NCBI GenBank assembly: GCA_023374045.1
Contig: CM041777.1
Span: 479,919,594-479,983,593, forward strand
Direction of reading: 5' to 3'
Length of the DNA: 64,000 nt
Source: Limonium bicolor
Lineage: Eukaryota; Streptophyta; Magnoliopsida; Caryophyllales; Plumbaginaceae
Below the pieces are notes generated by a model that saw only the letters and a program-made list of their open reading frames with translations, was not told the DNA's origin and made no database searches. Below are positions 11,811-23,053 of this stretch, in pieces; positions within the stretch are counted from its first letter, which is position 1, and each line of letters starts with the position of its first letter. Both the position numbers and the translations under genes were made by a program.

Positions 11811-12392
11811 CCGGGAACTCTGACACTACCGGTATGTCGGTGCTGAATTCAGGGTCTCACTCTAAGTCTTGCACATAACAGAGGAATACCTCGTGCCCTT
11901 TTCTGAGCTCTCGATACATGGACATGGTGAAGATGATCGTAGTCGAAGGCTCTCTAGGCCTCTGGCGGTATGAAACTGTGACCCCAGATGGACTCCTGAG
12001 CAGCAATCTATGCTCGGCGCAGAGGATTCGCCCCTTGTGCCGCTCCAACCAATTCATCCCAACTATCAGGTCGAATCCCAAACCATTAAACTCGATGAAG
12101 GAAATGGGAAACTCTTCGCCCTTAATTTGGATAGCGGCACCTCGGTAGCACTTTATGCATTTCACCCGCTCCTTCGACGGGAGCTTAACCATGAAATCTG
12201 GTAGCTCATCTGCGTCTAACCCCAACCTCTTTGCGAATGATGGCGAGACAAAGGTATGAGAGGCGCCGGAGTTGAATAGTACAGTGGCATCAGTGCCATT
12301 CACCGGAAAGGAACCCGTGATTATAGTGCCGCTCTTATTGGCCTGTGTCTCTGTAAGGATACTCAGGGCACCTTCCGTACCGAGTCCACAAC
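11808..12392 (-). pseudogene. Element B pol exon: linker and aspartic protease, truncated before RT
   Basis: The exon would start at 12392, after an AG acceptor (CATTAG) that is phase 1, as in element A. It encodes a linker, the retropepsin core and the conserved region ending near VVSEFPG, where RT should begin. The active-site motif reads NSGASH instead of DSGASH: the catalytic Asp codon is AAC (complement of 12271-12273). A stop codon follows CYVQDLE near 11857. The protease would cut the Gag-Pol polyprotein; this copy is dead by mutation and by loss of RT-RH-INT. It is intron-free where element A has an intron before the protease. Confidence 0.82.
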
Positions 12393-12534
12393 CTAATGAT
12401 TCATAAACTTTGTAAGAATTGATGGTATAATGCAAGTGGGATTTAATAACCAACACTGCTCTTATTGATAAACATTCATCATACATTGTGTGTCTCTAAT
12501 ACACATTGCTATCGTATTACATGATGTTACATGA

Positions 12535-13273
12535 TTAATACTTCCTAAAGGTAAGGTTCAGCGTCCTGGTCTCATGTGTGTGGCATTAATTACCGTCGAT
12601 GGTGCCGTATTCAACTTAATCTTCTTGATACCGTGATACAAGATTCTCGATTTTCCACCCATGATCAAGACATCTCCTGACTTAAGTATTATCTTCTTAG
12701 CAAGGTCTCCACGCTTCTACTCGCCATACAAAAATACCGCGTCATCACCAATGGACCAAGACACTACGGGCACTCCTTATCCAAGAGATTCCGTTGTCTT
12801 GTCCTTATCTTGGTGTAAACCAAGTCGTCCTCCTTCTTTATAGAAGTTAATGATACAAAGATCTGCTTTGAGTGCAGGAGTTGGTTAAGCTTCAAGTTGC
12901 TGTGCAATCTCCACGACTTGTGTAACAAGCGTCAGAAATTCGTTAGGCATTGCTGGTGGTGTTGCTCCGTCTTCCGCTCGCGTCCGTTGGTATGTCTTGG
13001 TATAAGGATTCCAGTCCTTTCCCAAGCACATCATTTTCAGCTTCATCTTCACTCCACCGCGGAATTCGGGTGTGTAAAATCCTCCTGGACCCACTCCTAG
13101 CTTGCTGCAATGTCGGATGATGGCGATTTGGGCTTCGGGTGTCAGGTATCCTTTTAATAAAATCATACCTGGTCGGATAACCAGACACTACTCGTCGGTG
13201 ATGTGGTGAGTGGTGATGTTGGTATCTTCTAGGTTTGGGTTTGAAGGTATTGGGTAATAGATATTGAAAGTCT
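12535..13273 (-). pseudogene. Element B AlkB-type 2OG/Fe(II) dioxygenase exon (broken)
   Basis: A full AlkB domain on the minus strand between Gag and protease. The exon begins after CTTAG at 13274. Features kept: VIRPGMILL start, MCLGKDW, NFY (2-oxoglutarate side), LGLHQD (iron HxD), SGDVLIMGG, LYHG (second iron His), and an RPGR...-LTFR end after correcting one missing base near 12560. It has stop codons at 13188-13190, 12885-12887, 12777-12779 and 12717-12719 plus that frameshift, so it is not functional. It is clearly the same gene as in element A but well diverged from it (about half of residues match by eye), so the domain entered the lineage before A and B split. Downstream of its TAA there are several TGTA motifs and an AATAAG, as in a plant 3' UTR. 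Confidence 0.88.
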
Positions 13274-13428
13274 CTAAGGTTATAAATTTCATCTAACATG
13301 AGTTCTAGGTTTATTAGCTCAATTCATATTCATATTCATACTCTGATTCTATTCATTCATGCATTCACTCAAACGGGTTATTCAATACTTTAGACATGCT
13401 CTTCAAGGATTAAAGGTAATAGTAGTAC
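13274..13428 (-). other. Element B intron between zinc-knuckle exon and AlkB exon
   Basis: Donor CTAG|GTACTA at 13428 and acceptor CCTTAG at 13274 give a 155-bp GT-AG intron of phase 1. Both sites line up with those of element A (22928 and 23053). Confidence 0.7.
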
Positions 13429-14692
13429 CTAGGCCGGACTTCGTGCCGATCCCATCGCGGTTGATGATGTGCAAGGCCGGCTGCCTCTGTGGTGTGCCCT
13501 TCTGTGTATCTCGGGACCCCTGTTCCTGCGAGGTCTGCTGGGCCTGAGAATCGCCAGATGCAACCTCCTTGCCTTCTCGCTGTTTGTAGCTCTGGTGGCT
13601 ACCCTTAGACTTGTTGGGGCACTCATAAGACCGGTGACCCATCTTCTGGCAGCTATAGCACTTCACCTCTCAACCCTGGCAATCTGTACCGGAGTAGTCA
13701 TTCTTGCAGTATTTATAGCTGTAGGCACGGCCGTCATTGATTCTTCCCAAGCCGGAACCAGAACCTTTAGGCGGGTGAGATCTCAGTGGCTTCGCAGCCA
13801 CCGGCGTAGAGTAGGCAAGCTGTAGTGGCTCAGTTGCCTTGCCTTTCTCAGCATAGGCACTGCTATCTCCGGGGGTACTCTTTTGTGGTGGGTGGGTGTA
13901 CTTCCCCTTTTTCTTCCAGCCCTTATTCTGATTCTGCTCATCAGAACCATTACCCTTGCCGCTAGTCTTGCGCTTAAGAGAGTTCTCCTCGTCCCTTAGT
14001 TGGACGGTAATTTCAACTCTCGAGGTGGCATGGTAACACTCCTGAAGGGAGGTAAACCGGGTGTAACCCATGCCATACCGGAGGCGATGGCTCAGGCCGC
14101 CATAGAAGCGGTCGACCAAGACCTGACTGGTATACCCTAGATCGGGTAGCAGTCGGAGGATAGAGGTGAAGGTGGTGTAATACTCATCGACGGTCATCTT
14201 ATCCGTCATCTTCAGGGCATCAAGCTTGAACCGCTTCTTCGTCTTGACATGCTCCGGATAGTATTTGGCTTGGAGAAGAGAAGTGAAGGCATTCCAGTCG
14301 AATGCGGGGTCGGCGACGTACTCACCCTTGACTAGCTTCCACCAGTCCATGGCAGCACCCTTTAGATAGTAGGCGGCTATCCTCACCCTCACTCTAGCAG
14401 GAGCCTCGAGGGTCTCGAAGGCTGTCTCCATCTCGGAGATATAAGCCTCGAGCTTAGCCGGGTCGCTCTCTCCCTTGAAGCATGCGGGTCGAAGATCAGC
14501 TACGGCTTTCACCCAATTTGGTTCTCGGGGTTGAGGTGGGTCGGGTTGTTGTTGTTGTTGTTGGTTCTGCTGGGTCTGCTGAATGGCCGCTATGACCTGT
14601 GGTAGCATCTGCGCTACCGTGGGAGCGACGATCTCTGCTACCGTCTACGTGCCCGACTCGTCAGCGGAATCTCCACGGCCTCTTCCCGACAT
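13429..14692 (-). pseudogene. Element B gag: capsid domain and zinc knuckle (intronless, broken)
   Basis: The likely start is the ATG at 14692 (MSGRGRG), matching the start chosen in A (MAGRPRG). It holds a Gln-rich stretch, the Retrotrans_gag domain (WVKAV, MDWWKLV, YYPEH, TVDEYY, FYGGL), a basic linker and a CX2CX4HX4C knuckle (CYSCQKMGHRSYEC). In-frame stops occur 16 codons from the start and just before the knuckle (13670). Gag builds the particle and the knuckle binds element RNA. Where element A has three introns, B runs on without interruption (for example SLQ-ECY). Confidence 0.88.
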
Positions 14693-14882
14693 CTGAACAA
14701 GCATTTAACTCACATTAGGTACTGTGGCCACAAGGTCTTGGGTTCAAACAATTGTATCGTCCTTTCGGACGTTAAAGGGTTACCGTTATCATTAACGGTC
14801 ATTTAAGTTAGGTATCAGCTCTTCCGTTGCTAAAAGGATTGTAGCCCTAACTCGGTAATCACTACACTTGGTAATCTTATCC

Positions 14883-14910
14883 ATCAGAGCGTGACTACGC
14901 TCTGATACCA
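14883..14910 (-). promoter_or_regulatory. Element B primer-binding site in a hairpin
   Basis: The complement of 14899-14910 is TGGTATCAGAGC, matching the 3' end of plant initiator-Met tRNA. It overlaps a perfect 10-bp stem (14883-14892 with 14897-14906, 4-nt loop). It lies 5 bp from the LTR end at 14916, as expected for a minus-strand element whose 5' LTR is on the right. Confidence 0.88.
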
Positions 14911-14915
14911 CTTTT

Positions 14916-15063
14916 TGTAACACCCCTACCGCTAAACTTCTAATTATCGCCTAATCACCTCGGTCATTAAACTAATCGCAGTGAAAAATCAAACCAATCG
15001 GTGGGTGATACAATGCCGTTAGCCGCCCTTGCGACTAACAAGGCCTAAGCTACAAACAGTTAC
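14916..15063 (-). mobile_element. Element B right (5') LTR, first 148 bp
   Basis: Starts TGTAACACCCC next to the PBS. It is interrupted by element A at 15064 and resumes at 38020. Confidence 0.82.
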
Positions 15064-15358
15064 TGAAATACCCCTAAATAATTAAACGTTATTTAAGTAT
15101 ATGTAACTTACAACGTTAAAGTATAACACGAGTATATACGTACATATACACAACGTTACAAAATGATAACGTTGTATATATAATTAGAACACTACTATAA
15201 ATAGTTGTACCCGTATAATGATGTAATTAAAAACGGGACATAACGAAATAGTCGTATATATATAGGTGCATACAACTAATAACGTGACATGTTAATACAA
15301 GTCACTTATATGCAATATATAGGTATAATAAGGCTGAAAAAAATAAAAGAGCAAATAT

Positions 15359-15426
15359 GCTCTAGCCGGGATTCGAACCCGAGACCTTTCGTACCTAACC
15401 TGAAACCTTAACCGATTGAGCTGTTC
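15359..15426 (-). ncRNA. tRNA-like segment in element A 5' LTR
   Basis: The minus strand has a Pol III B box GGTTCGAATCC (complement of 15369-15379), a TCGGG/CCCGG T-arm around it, and an A-box-like CAGCTCAATCGG about 45 nt upstream. The acceptor arms do not pair, so it is a tRNA relic or SINE head, not a complete tRNA gene. Confidence 0.6.
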
Positions 15427-16599
15427 TTGAATTTGGTAGAAGATGCACACGATTTAAGTTTAGTAACAAATTCACAGAGGTAACAGAAATGGAAAGAGGA
15501 GCCAGACACAGTGTCGGTACCTCTCATCCTTCTCGATACAGAAGTTCAAACAGAATCAACAGGAAAACAGAAACGAATTTCCTTATTCCCACTGTCAGGC
15601 GACAAATTCTATTCCCTCATTTCCACCCATGACCTTCTTGTAACTCGTACACAATGGCTGTTCCCAAGCCCCTGGAAATTCACAGCAACGTTGTTTATCC
15701 ACAGAGCCATACCTCCTTGTCTCGACCCACTAGTTTAAACCTCTGTCCTAGCCAAACTCTTCCTCGCTTGCATGCCCGCGCCAACTGCAAGCCAAGAGCG
15801 CTGTGGTCATTCTTACGTGAAGGTAACTCCAGCTTCTCGATGGTTTTCTTTCTGCATTTGATTCCCTTTCATTCTCGGTAACAACCTCATCCATTACTCA
15901 ACTTCATTCCCTACTCTTTTTACGTGGAAAATCAGGGGAGTATACCCAGTTTTGAAGAGGAAGGAAAGACCCAAGAGCATAGCCTTCTCCTTGAGCATTT
16001 CGGTGAGCCTAAACATTTCCTTTCTCACCTCTGTCTGGTGCCTTTACTCGGTCTGATCAGAAACCGCACAAACCAGTTCTTCTGGTCTGTGTATTTGCTG
16101 TGCGAAACTGCTATAGGCTAACCGAGGAAGGAACCCCGGAGATCCTGAAGCCAAACCATCTCCAAGGACTGCTAAGGTGAGATCATGGGTTCAGAGAGTA
16201 GTTGTGTTATTCCAGTTCCTTCACCCTCTTCTGTTTTCTGGGCCAAGGCTTTGTTCATAGGCTAACTCGTTTTCCTCCAAAATCCTTGCTTAGCCTCACC
16301 TGAGAAATTAAACCAAGAAGAGTGTATCAAGTCCCAGTAACATCAGCTCAGTTTCGTGTAAAAAAAAAGGGACATAACCAGGTAAACTTTCAACCAATCC
16401 TTCCCGGTCTGTTTCAGTGGGTTATCAGTCTAACCATTGAGCAAAAAAAAAAAAATCCTCAGTTGTTGTCGAGTGATCAAGGTGCTGGAAGTTTCACCTG
16501 CGCCAAGGACCAACCTGGGGAAAGCAACCAAGAAGTTTAAGTGGTGAGTTGTCTCTCACCGAGTACATAATCGAAGCAAAGGAAAGGAAACACTTAACT

Positions 16600-18990
16600 A
16601 GCAACTTAAAAGACTGAAACAGATATTACTGATAACTCCTATCTCTGTTACAACTGCAGTAGCTGACCATGCTGTTGTGAGCTGTTTCAAAAAAAAAATT
16701 TGAACTTAGAAGCATGCTTAATTAGATGGCTAGACAACTAGGAGAAACAGTCACATAATGAAACAACCATGAAACAGAAAAAGAAGCATCAGTGTTTATC
16801 TGTCTGTCAGTTTTCTTTCAGTTTCTGAGATTTAAGTGTTGTGTAAGGGCGTACAGAGAGCTTATAAAGATTGTGTTGTGTGTGTCAATGAACTTAAAAC
16901 CACTCTAACACACTCAAGTATGGGTGGAAACACTTGAGTGAGTTGGGAATCCAATCTGATACAATAACCGTGAAGAAAAAAAAACAGAACCAAGATTTCT
17001 AGAAACCAACAGTGGTTATCAGTTTTAAGATGCTTCAGTTTTAGTTCCTAAGGTTCTGTGTTCTGAATAAATGGCTTGTGATGTGGGTTAATGAATCTAA
17101 AACATTCTAACACTCCTAAATAAAGATAAGAGTATCTTGAGTAAACGAAAACCCCACCTGTTGCATAATCGTGAGATAAGAAGAAGGATATTACAGGAGA
17201 CTAGTTTCTGTTTTAGGAACTTTGATTTCAGTAACACTAGGAATATGTCTTAGATATCTGTAAACCTAGGAACAACTAAACCTCTAGACAAGAATGTGAA
17301 CCAACTAGTACTTTGGATTAGATTCAGAAGAAGAAGAAGAAAGAAAAACTGGTGCAAGAAACTTTCTTTCTATGACAATGAAAAATTTCAGTTTCTGTGT
17401 ATAGGAATTCCAGAAGAGTGACATGGGTAATCTTAGGACCGTTATGAGAATAACCCTGGCTAGACAACTAGTTGACTGAGTAATGAATTCGGAGAAAGAG
17501 AGAGGATAAATGGGTGATCACAGAAAGACAAACATAGTAATGAGGAAACACCAGTTTTATTGCAGTTTGAGTTCAGTTTTTCTTAGCAGATAGGTGTCTG
17601 GTTGTTTCTCATGTCTGTAACAGAACTGTTTTGGGTTTGTTTGGGTTTAAAAGCTTGATGGGATTCCTAAGTAACTGAGTAAATCATTGTGAAGAATCGA
17701 GGATCAAAACGTAAGTTAAACAAAAAAAATGGAAGAGGAAGTCCAACTGGTGCAGTTTCTGTTCTGAAATCTTCAATTCAGTAAAACAGTTACAGTGACA
17801 TCAGTAAGATTGCTTGAATCATTCTTGGGTCTAAAAATAATCTCGATACACCAGTAGTTAAGTTGGGTAAGGAAATGAGGAGAGTATAATCAGTTAAAAG
17901 AAAAACAGACAGTGAAGGAAGCAATAACACAATCATCTCCTGTTTTGATTTCAGTTGGATTTCAGTTTCAGTTCCTATCAGAGCAGGTTCTGATTAATTC
18001 TATGTGTCTAACAACGTTGCCTTGAGTTTAGTTTGAGTTAGAAATTTGATAACGCACCAAATTGACAAGGTCAACAGTTTTGAAAGGCTAGGAGGAATGT
18101 AACTAGATAAAAGACAGACAGGTAAGAAAGCAAGAGCACATACACGTTCTGTTTTGATTTCAATACCAGAGATTTTCTGTTTCTGTATAACAAAAATTGT
18201 AGGGAGCATAAAGGGATAACCTTGAGTGGTTCAAGAGTTTAAAACCTAGCTAAAACACTTAACTAAGTGTGTAAGCACATCGGTAAGATAGAGAAACAAA
18301 CTATAATTCAACTGTGAATGAAACAGAAGAAAAAACAGACAGAACACATATCTGTTTTGAACTAAATTCTGCAATTCTGATCTTCTGTATAGGAACCTTT
18401 ATGAGTTTAAACAGGGTGTTGGTAAATCTGTTTTGAGGTCAAAACTATACTGAGACACTTACTTAGGTAGCTAAACAACCTAGGGGAAATTCAAATCAGA
18501 ACTGTGAGCAAACTACAAGATACAAGATGGATTATCAGGTTATAGTTTTGGTTTTACAGTTTGACAGTTTTGACTGATTTCTGTAAAGTGAGTGTTTGAG
18601 GTGATAACACCATGCTTTTGAGTTGTTTTTGAGTCCAACCTTTTTCCAATGCAAGCAGCGAGTGGTGTAATAGCTTGAGAAGTTTGGAAACCAATCAGTA
18701 AACCTAAATAAAGAACTGAGGAAGGAGTAAACAGATGCTGCTCCAGTTTCTTGTTTCTTCTGTTTCAGATGCTGTAGAGTTGTTCTGTGTCTGTAACAGA
18801 TTGAAATGAACTTGTAAAAACACCAGGAAATGAGTAACTAAACAGATGAGAAAAGAGGGAGTGAAACAGAAATCAAATCAAGAAAAGAGGAACAAAACAG
18901 AAGAGGAAAGATTTAACAAACTTAATGCATCAGTTCAAGATGTTTCTGAAATGAATAAATTCCTGTACAGATCTGTTACAGAGGTATACT
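16600..18990. repeat. Diverged tandem repeats (about 190 bp unit) in element A 5' LTR
   Basis: About twelve degenerate units, each with a CAGTTTCTG-like core, a stretch like GTGAG...AATC, and an A-rich AAACAGA part. Cores recur near 16809, 17030, 17200, 17388, 17565, 17750, 17955, 18175, 18380, 18550, 18745 and 18935, a spacing of 170-220 bp. The units are too diverged for exact repeats. Confidence 0.55.
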
Positions 18991-19831
18991 AAGGGTGGAA
19001 TTTAGTTAAGTGGTGATGCAGTCCTAGATCTATCAATCTGTAGTGGGGAAATGGTAGGATGGTGAGTTGAGTTGTGAAAGGAATTAGATGTACATATATA
19101 TATGTAACCGATAATCAAACAAGTGTGAAAAGACCTTGGGTTATATTTTACCACAAGGTTTTTGGTGTTATAAAAATTAAATACCTACAATATATTATAA
19201 GATATGTGGTAGTTTTATGAGTAATGAAAGTATATAATAAAGGAGCTCAAATGTGGCACATGTGTATACTATTTTTGATACATTCCTAAGTTGCCAAGCC
19301 ACACGTAATAAAGTCTAGTGACACATAAAATATCATACCATATAACATTATGGAAAAGATGTAACACAATAATATTATGACTAAGGATATAGTTATTCAA
19401 GCTGTTATGCTAAATACATACATACATAAATAAAAGCGTACCAAGAAATAAAGTTATACACTATAACTATAACGACATAAAATACTAAGGTTAGTATAGG
19501 ACCTTGGTTTGATAAATAAACCCTAGTGAAGTATCATAAGTGTAACGTAAGGTTTCATGCTCTAATGTAAAAGTATAGTATTAACTCATACAACGAGTAA
19601 GGGGTCATCAAATATTAATAACGATACTTTAACTAGTAACAAATGTTAAGTCTGGAGACATAGTACTAGAATTTCAACGTTATTCGGAAATACCGAATTG
19701 TGCTGTCATGTGGATTGACGCTTAGTGTTCCTTGTATTACTAGATCGCATTTCCGACGTACGCGCTCGAAAGCTCTAGTGGCCTGCACTGCACGAATCTA
19801 GACTACGGTGTACGGTATGTAAAGGAGTTTG

Positions 19832-19867
19832 ATCCGAGTTGTCTTGAGGAATTCCTCGGGCTCGGAT
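19832..19867 (+). other. LTR foldback (element A 5' LTR copy)
   Basis: Arms ATCCGAG / CTCGGAT with inner stem CTTGAGGA / TCCTCGGG. Compared with the solo LTR an inner A-T pair is replaced by G-C. The 3' LTR copy is at 36640-36675 and carries one stem mismatch. Confidence 0.6.
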
Positions 19868-21210
19868 TTGTTTGATAACTTGTATGTTTATGTGTGATGT
19901 ATATGTGTTTACTGCATTACTTATTTATGCACGATATAACACTATGACCGACTATAGATCGGCTTATATAAAACTACATATACGAGTTGTGTGATTGTGA
20001 TTACCATTGCCCGACCTAATACATTAAGTATACAAGTATGTAGCTATAACCTAAGTAACACACTTAGGAACGGGACACGACATTGTCGGTCCCTAGAGCT
20101 TCAACTCTAAGATAAATACTACCTAGAATCATTCTAGGCATGCGTAAGACCCATAGGGCAGCCAACAAGTAAGTGATGTATTCCATAATTAAATCTGCAA
20201 TTGGATCACTAACTAACGAAGCTAACAGTAAAGTGTGAATGAAAGTGATGTGAACCTTAATCCAGACAGTCATTGGCTGCTGGTCGCGCGTAGAGATCTC
20301 TTGGGTTAACCTGTGTCGGGTTTTCCCTAGTAAATCCTGAACGAGCCTAGATAGATCGTCAGGCGGAGTGTGCTACCGTTGGCACCAGGCCCTTGGCCAC
20401 TTAAATGGACGCCTTTACAAAGGCAAAGTGAATTAGTCCCAGAGTCATCGGATGATCAGGGCAGTGAGCACCTTGTGTGTACGTGGGACTACTGTCCAAC
20501 TGAATATAATTCGGGATGTCCTAACTGACTCCCAACAGTGCTAACCTAACCAACAACATGTGAAGGCCCGGTGGGCCGAGTGATGTGAAACTAAGAACAG
20601 CTTGTGAACTATCGATGCTAATGTGATGTACGATGTGTTGCTGTTATGTGTGTACCTGTGATGATTGTTACAAGCTTAATTATGTTTTACAGTTCCTGCA
20701 ATATTCTGTAAACCGACATTGCATGTAACGAACCTAATAAAAAGACGGTTAATACGACCTAATTGACCACTAGGGTCCAGACTCGGCATACTCAGCGTTT
20801 ATCGCTGAGCCTTTATGGCTTTATTCAGGATGATGATCACGGACGAAGCCGGAGTGCGGGGTCGGGTAGTAGGATGTTGTGGATTTTGGATTTACCGTTT
20901 CTTCCTCGTTATGTATTAAGTAATTTCACTAGAAATGGGTTGTAAAATTTGGATTATGTTAGATGCTCACAGTAGTTGTACTTTTGATACTTAGCTAGAC
21001 ATGTAGGCGGTATCTCGTTGTCACCGCGGTTTGTATTGTTATGTTTAATGTTGTTAAGTTGTTGTATTGCTACATCACTCGTATGGGCGGGTGATGGCAA
21101 GTAACACCCATGTGAGTTATACTATTGTAATTTCTTCCGCTGTGAGACGCCTTTATTTCCTGTTCACGTGAGCGACTATTACGTCATGTTTGAGAGGGGT
21201 GTTACAAAAG

Positions 21211-21238
21211 TGGTATCAGAGTGGAGTACCGCTCTGAT
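21211..21238 (+). promoter_or_regulatory. Element A primer-binding site within a hairpin
   Basis: TGGTATCAGAGT at 21211-21222 matches initiator-Met tRNA in 11 of 12 bases. The stem 21215-21224 with 21229-21238 has ten pairs (one T-G) and a 4-nt loop, and covers most of the PBS. Confidence 0.9.
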
Positions 21239-21440
21239 GACGAGATACTAGGAAATTATCAGTGAGCTTAGGATTTGGGAAACCCGGGATACGTCTGTGA
21301 GGTACGAGACGACTTATTAGTGAATCTAAGTAGAGATTCCGCACTATGCGTATATCATCTAGCCTCTAAGGCAACTTAATGTTTTATGTCTATGTTGACG
21401 GTATATTTACCGAGTTATGAAACGACGGTCTGTACAGCAG

Positions 21441-22927
21441 ATGGCTGGTAGACCTAGAGGCCGCGGAGCGGGCAGAGGGGCCGGTGGCGACACCGGTATT
21501 CCAGACATCAATGAGGCGGTTGCTGCCATACTGACCCAGATTGGAGGCACTATACCCCACCCACCGCAGCCCCGTGAGACGAATTGGCTTAAGGCGGTAT
21601 CTGAGACTCGACCACCGACCTACTCAGGGGAGCCGGACCCCCTTGCCTTGGAGCGCTTCATCGTAGAGCATGAGAAGGCCTTCGAGGCCTTACGAGTGCC
21701 AGAGGATCAGAAAGTTACAATTGCTGCCTTCAATCTGAAAAACGCAGCCAGTACCTGGTGGAGACTTGTGAAGGACCAGCACTTGGCGACACCCGACTTC
21801 TCATGGACCATGTTCGTGGAGATCCTGCGAGGGAAGTACTATCCCGCTCACCTCAAGCAGAAAAAGCGTCGGGAGTTTGAGATGCTGACCCAGGGGAGTC
21901 TGTCCGTGGACGAGTACTACGCTCGTTTCATCGGTCTTCTTGACTTCATCCCCGGCGTGGACTACTCTGAGACCGTCAAGGTCGAAAAGTTCCGGGGGGG
22001 TCTTTCATTCCGTATCCAGGCAGCCATGGGCGCCACACTCTATACCACCATACAGGTAAAACCTAAACACCGTTAATTCTTGTTAATGTTCTACATATCC
22101 AATTACAGTGAATATGTGCAGAATCACCAGTTTAAATTCCAGGAATGTTATGATGCGGCCTCGAGGACGGAGCTGATGCTCCAGACTCGGGATGAGACTC
22201 TGGGCCAGAAGAAAAGGAAGAAGTCCGAGAGGGAGTCTGAGGACGGGGGAGTGAACCGAGGCGAGGGCTCAAAGAGGGGAAAGTAAGGAAATATCTTCAT
22301 TTATTGATTTGATCATTAATTGACTATCATGTGTGCTGACCCCAAATCTGTGTTGACAGAGGCTTCTTCAAAAAGAAGGGAAAGCAGGGGCAGCAGGGGC
22401 AGCAGAGTCAGCAGGGCTTCAAGGGGAAAGATTCCGTACCACGACTGACCGGCCCACCCATCGACGCCCAGCCACTGAGATCGGCACCTCCCAGGGGTGA
22501 GAATACCCTCCTCATAATTTTGGTTGTTAGATCATTCGTTAATCCTAATATTGTATATGACTCGTGCTAACATAAGTTACGGTTGCAACAGGCACCGGTA
22601 AGCCCCAGCGCCACTTCTACTGTAAGCGCTGCGGGAAGGACCACCCAGGTGTGGATTGCAATGGCAACAAGGTGGAATGCCGATACTGCAGAAAGATGGG
22701 GCACCGCGACTATGAGTGCTACTCCAACCCAGATGGCCCAAATTACCAGGGCACGAAGACTTCTCAGAAGCCTACCGTTGGAGGATCAGGAGCGCCACGA
22801 GGTGGCCAAGGGGGCCAGACGTCCACTGATATGCGCTTCCAGAAGGGAAAAGGAGTCGACCAGGGACGCGCCACCCTTAATTCAGCGGGGACCTCAAGCG
22901 CTGAGGCGGGCACCCAGCGCACTACAG
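21441..22927 (+). CDS. Element A gag: capsid domain plus two zinc knuckles, in four exons
   Basis: Exons inferred: 21441-22055, 22143-22282, 22360-22496 and 22592-22927, together 409 codons plus one base (phase 1). The ATG at 21441 (MAGRPRGRG) is preferred over 21417 because element B starts the same way. Exon 1 carries the Retrotrans_gag domain (WLKAVSETRPP, STWWRLVKD, YYPAHLKQKKR, SVDEYY). Exons 2-3 form a basic, Gln/Gly-rich linker. Exon 4 has CX2CX3HX4C (CKRCGKDHPGVDC) and CX2CX4HX4C (CRYCRKMGHRDYEC). Gag forms the cytoplasmic particle and binds element RNA. With these introns removed the frame is open throughout; without splicing it stops just past the first donor. Element B keeps the same protein without introns, which supports the exon model. 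Confidence 0.85.
22056..22142 (+). other. Element A gag intron 1
   Basis: 87 bp, CAG|GTAAAA to TTCCAG, phase 0. Removing it joins codons that are directly adjacent in element B. Confidence 0.8.
22283..22359 (+). other. Element A gag intron 2
   Basis: 77 bp, AAA|GTAAGG to TTGACAG, phase 2. It removes a TAA stop at the donor. Confidence 0.78.
22497..22591 (+). other. Element A gag intron 3
   Basis: 95 bp, AGGG|GTGAGA to GCAACAG, phase 1, with a CTAAC branch-like motif about 20 bp before the acceptor. It joins the linker to the zinc-knuckle exon. Confidence 0.78.
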
Positions 22928-23053
22928 GTAACTCTAATACCCGACTGTTATTGTATGAACCATGATGTGTGTTAAATGCTTTAAAGCATGAACCATGTGT
23001 GTGTGTTACGACCTTAAGTAGTGACTTACCATAGGAAAACTTCCACATCTTAG
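22928..23053 (+). other. Element A intron 4, zinc-knuckle exon to AlkB exon
   Basis: 126 bp, ACAG|GTAACT to CATCTTAG, phase 1. Using the same donor with the acceptor at 23917 would instead remove 990 bp including AlkB and join Gag to Pol, also in phase 1. Confidence 0.75.

Larger units (their letters stand above)
15064..21206 (+). mobile_element. Element A 5' LTR (6143 bp)
   Basis: Begins TGAAATACCCC and ends GGGGTGTTACA, four bases before the PBS. It contains a tRNA-like segment, a diverged tandem array, the foldback 19832-19867 and a conserved TCAGCG-TTTAT-CGCTGA hairpin near 20790. It should supply promoter, transcript start and polyadenylation site. No ORF inside it looks like a real protein. 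Confidence 0.93.

Noticed and set aside
13469..13825. 118-codon plus-strand ORF opposite B gag
   Set aside because: Shadow of the minus-strand gag reading frame.
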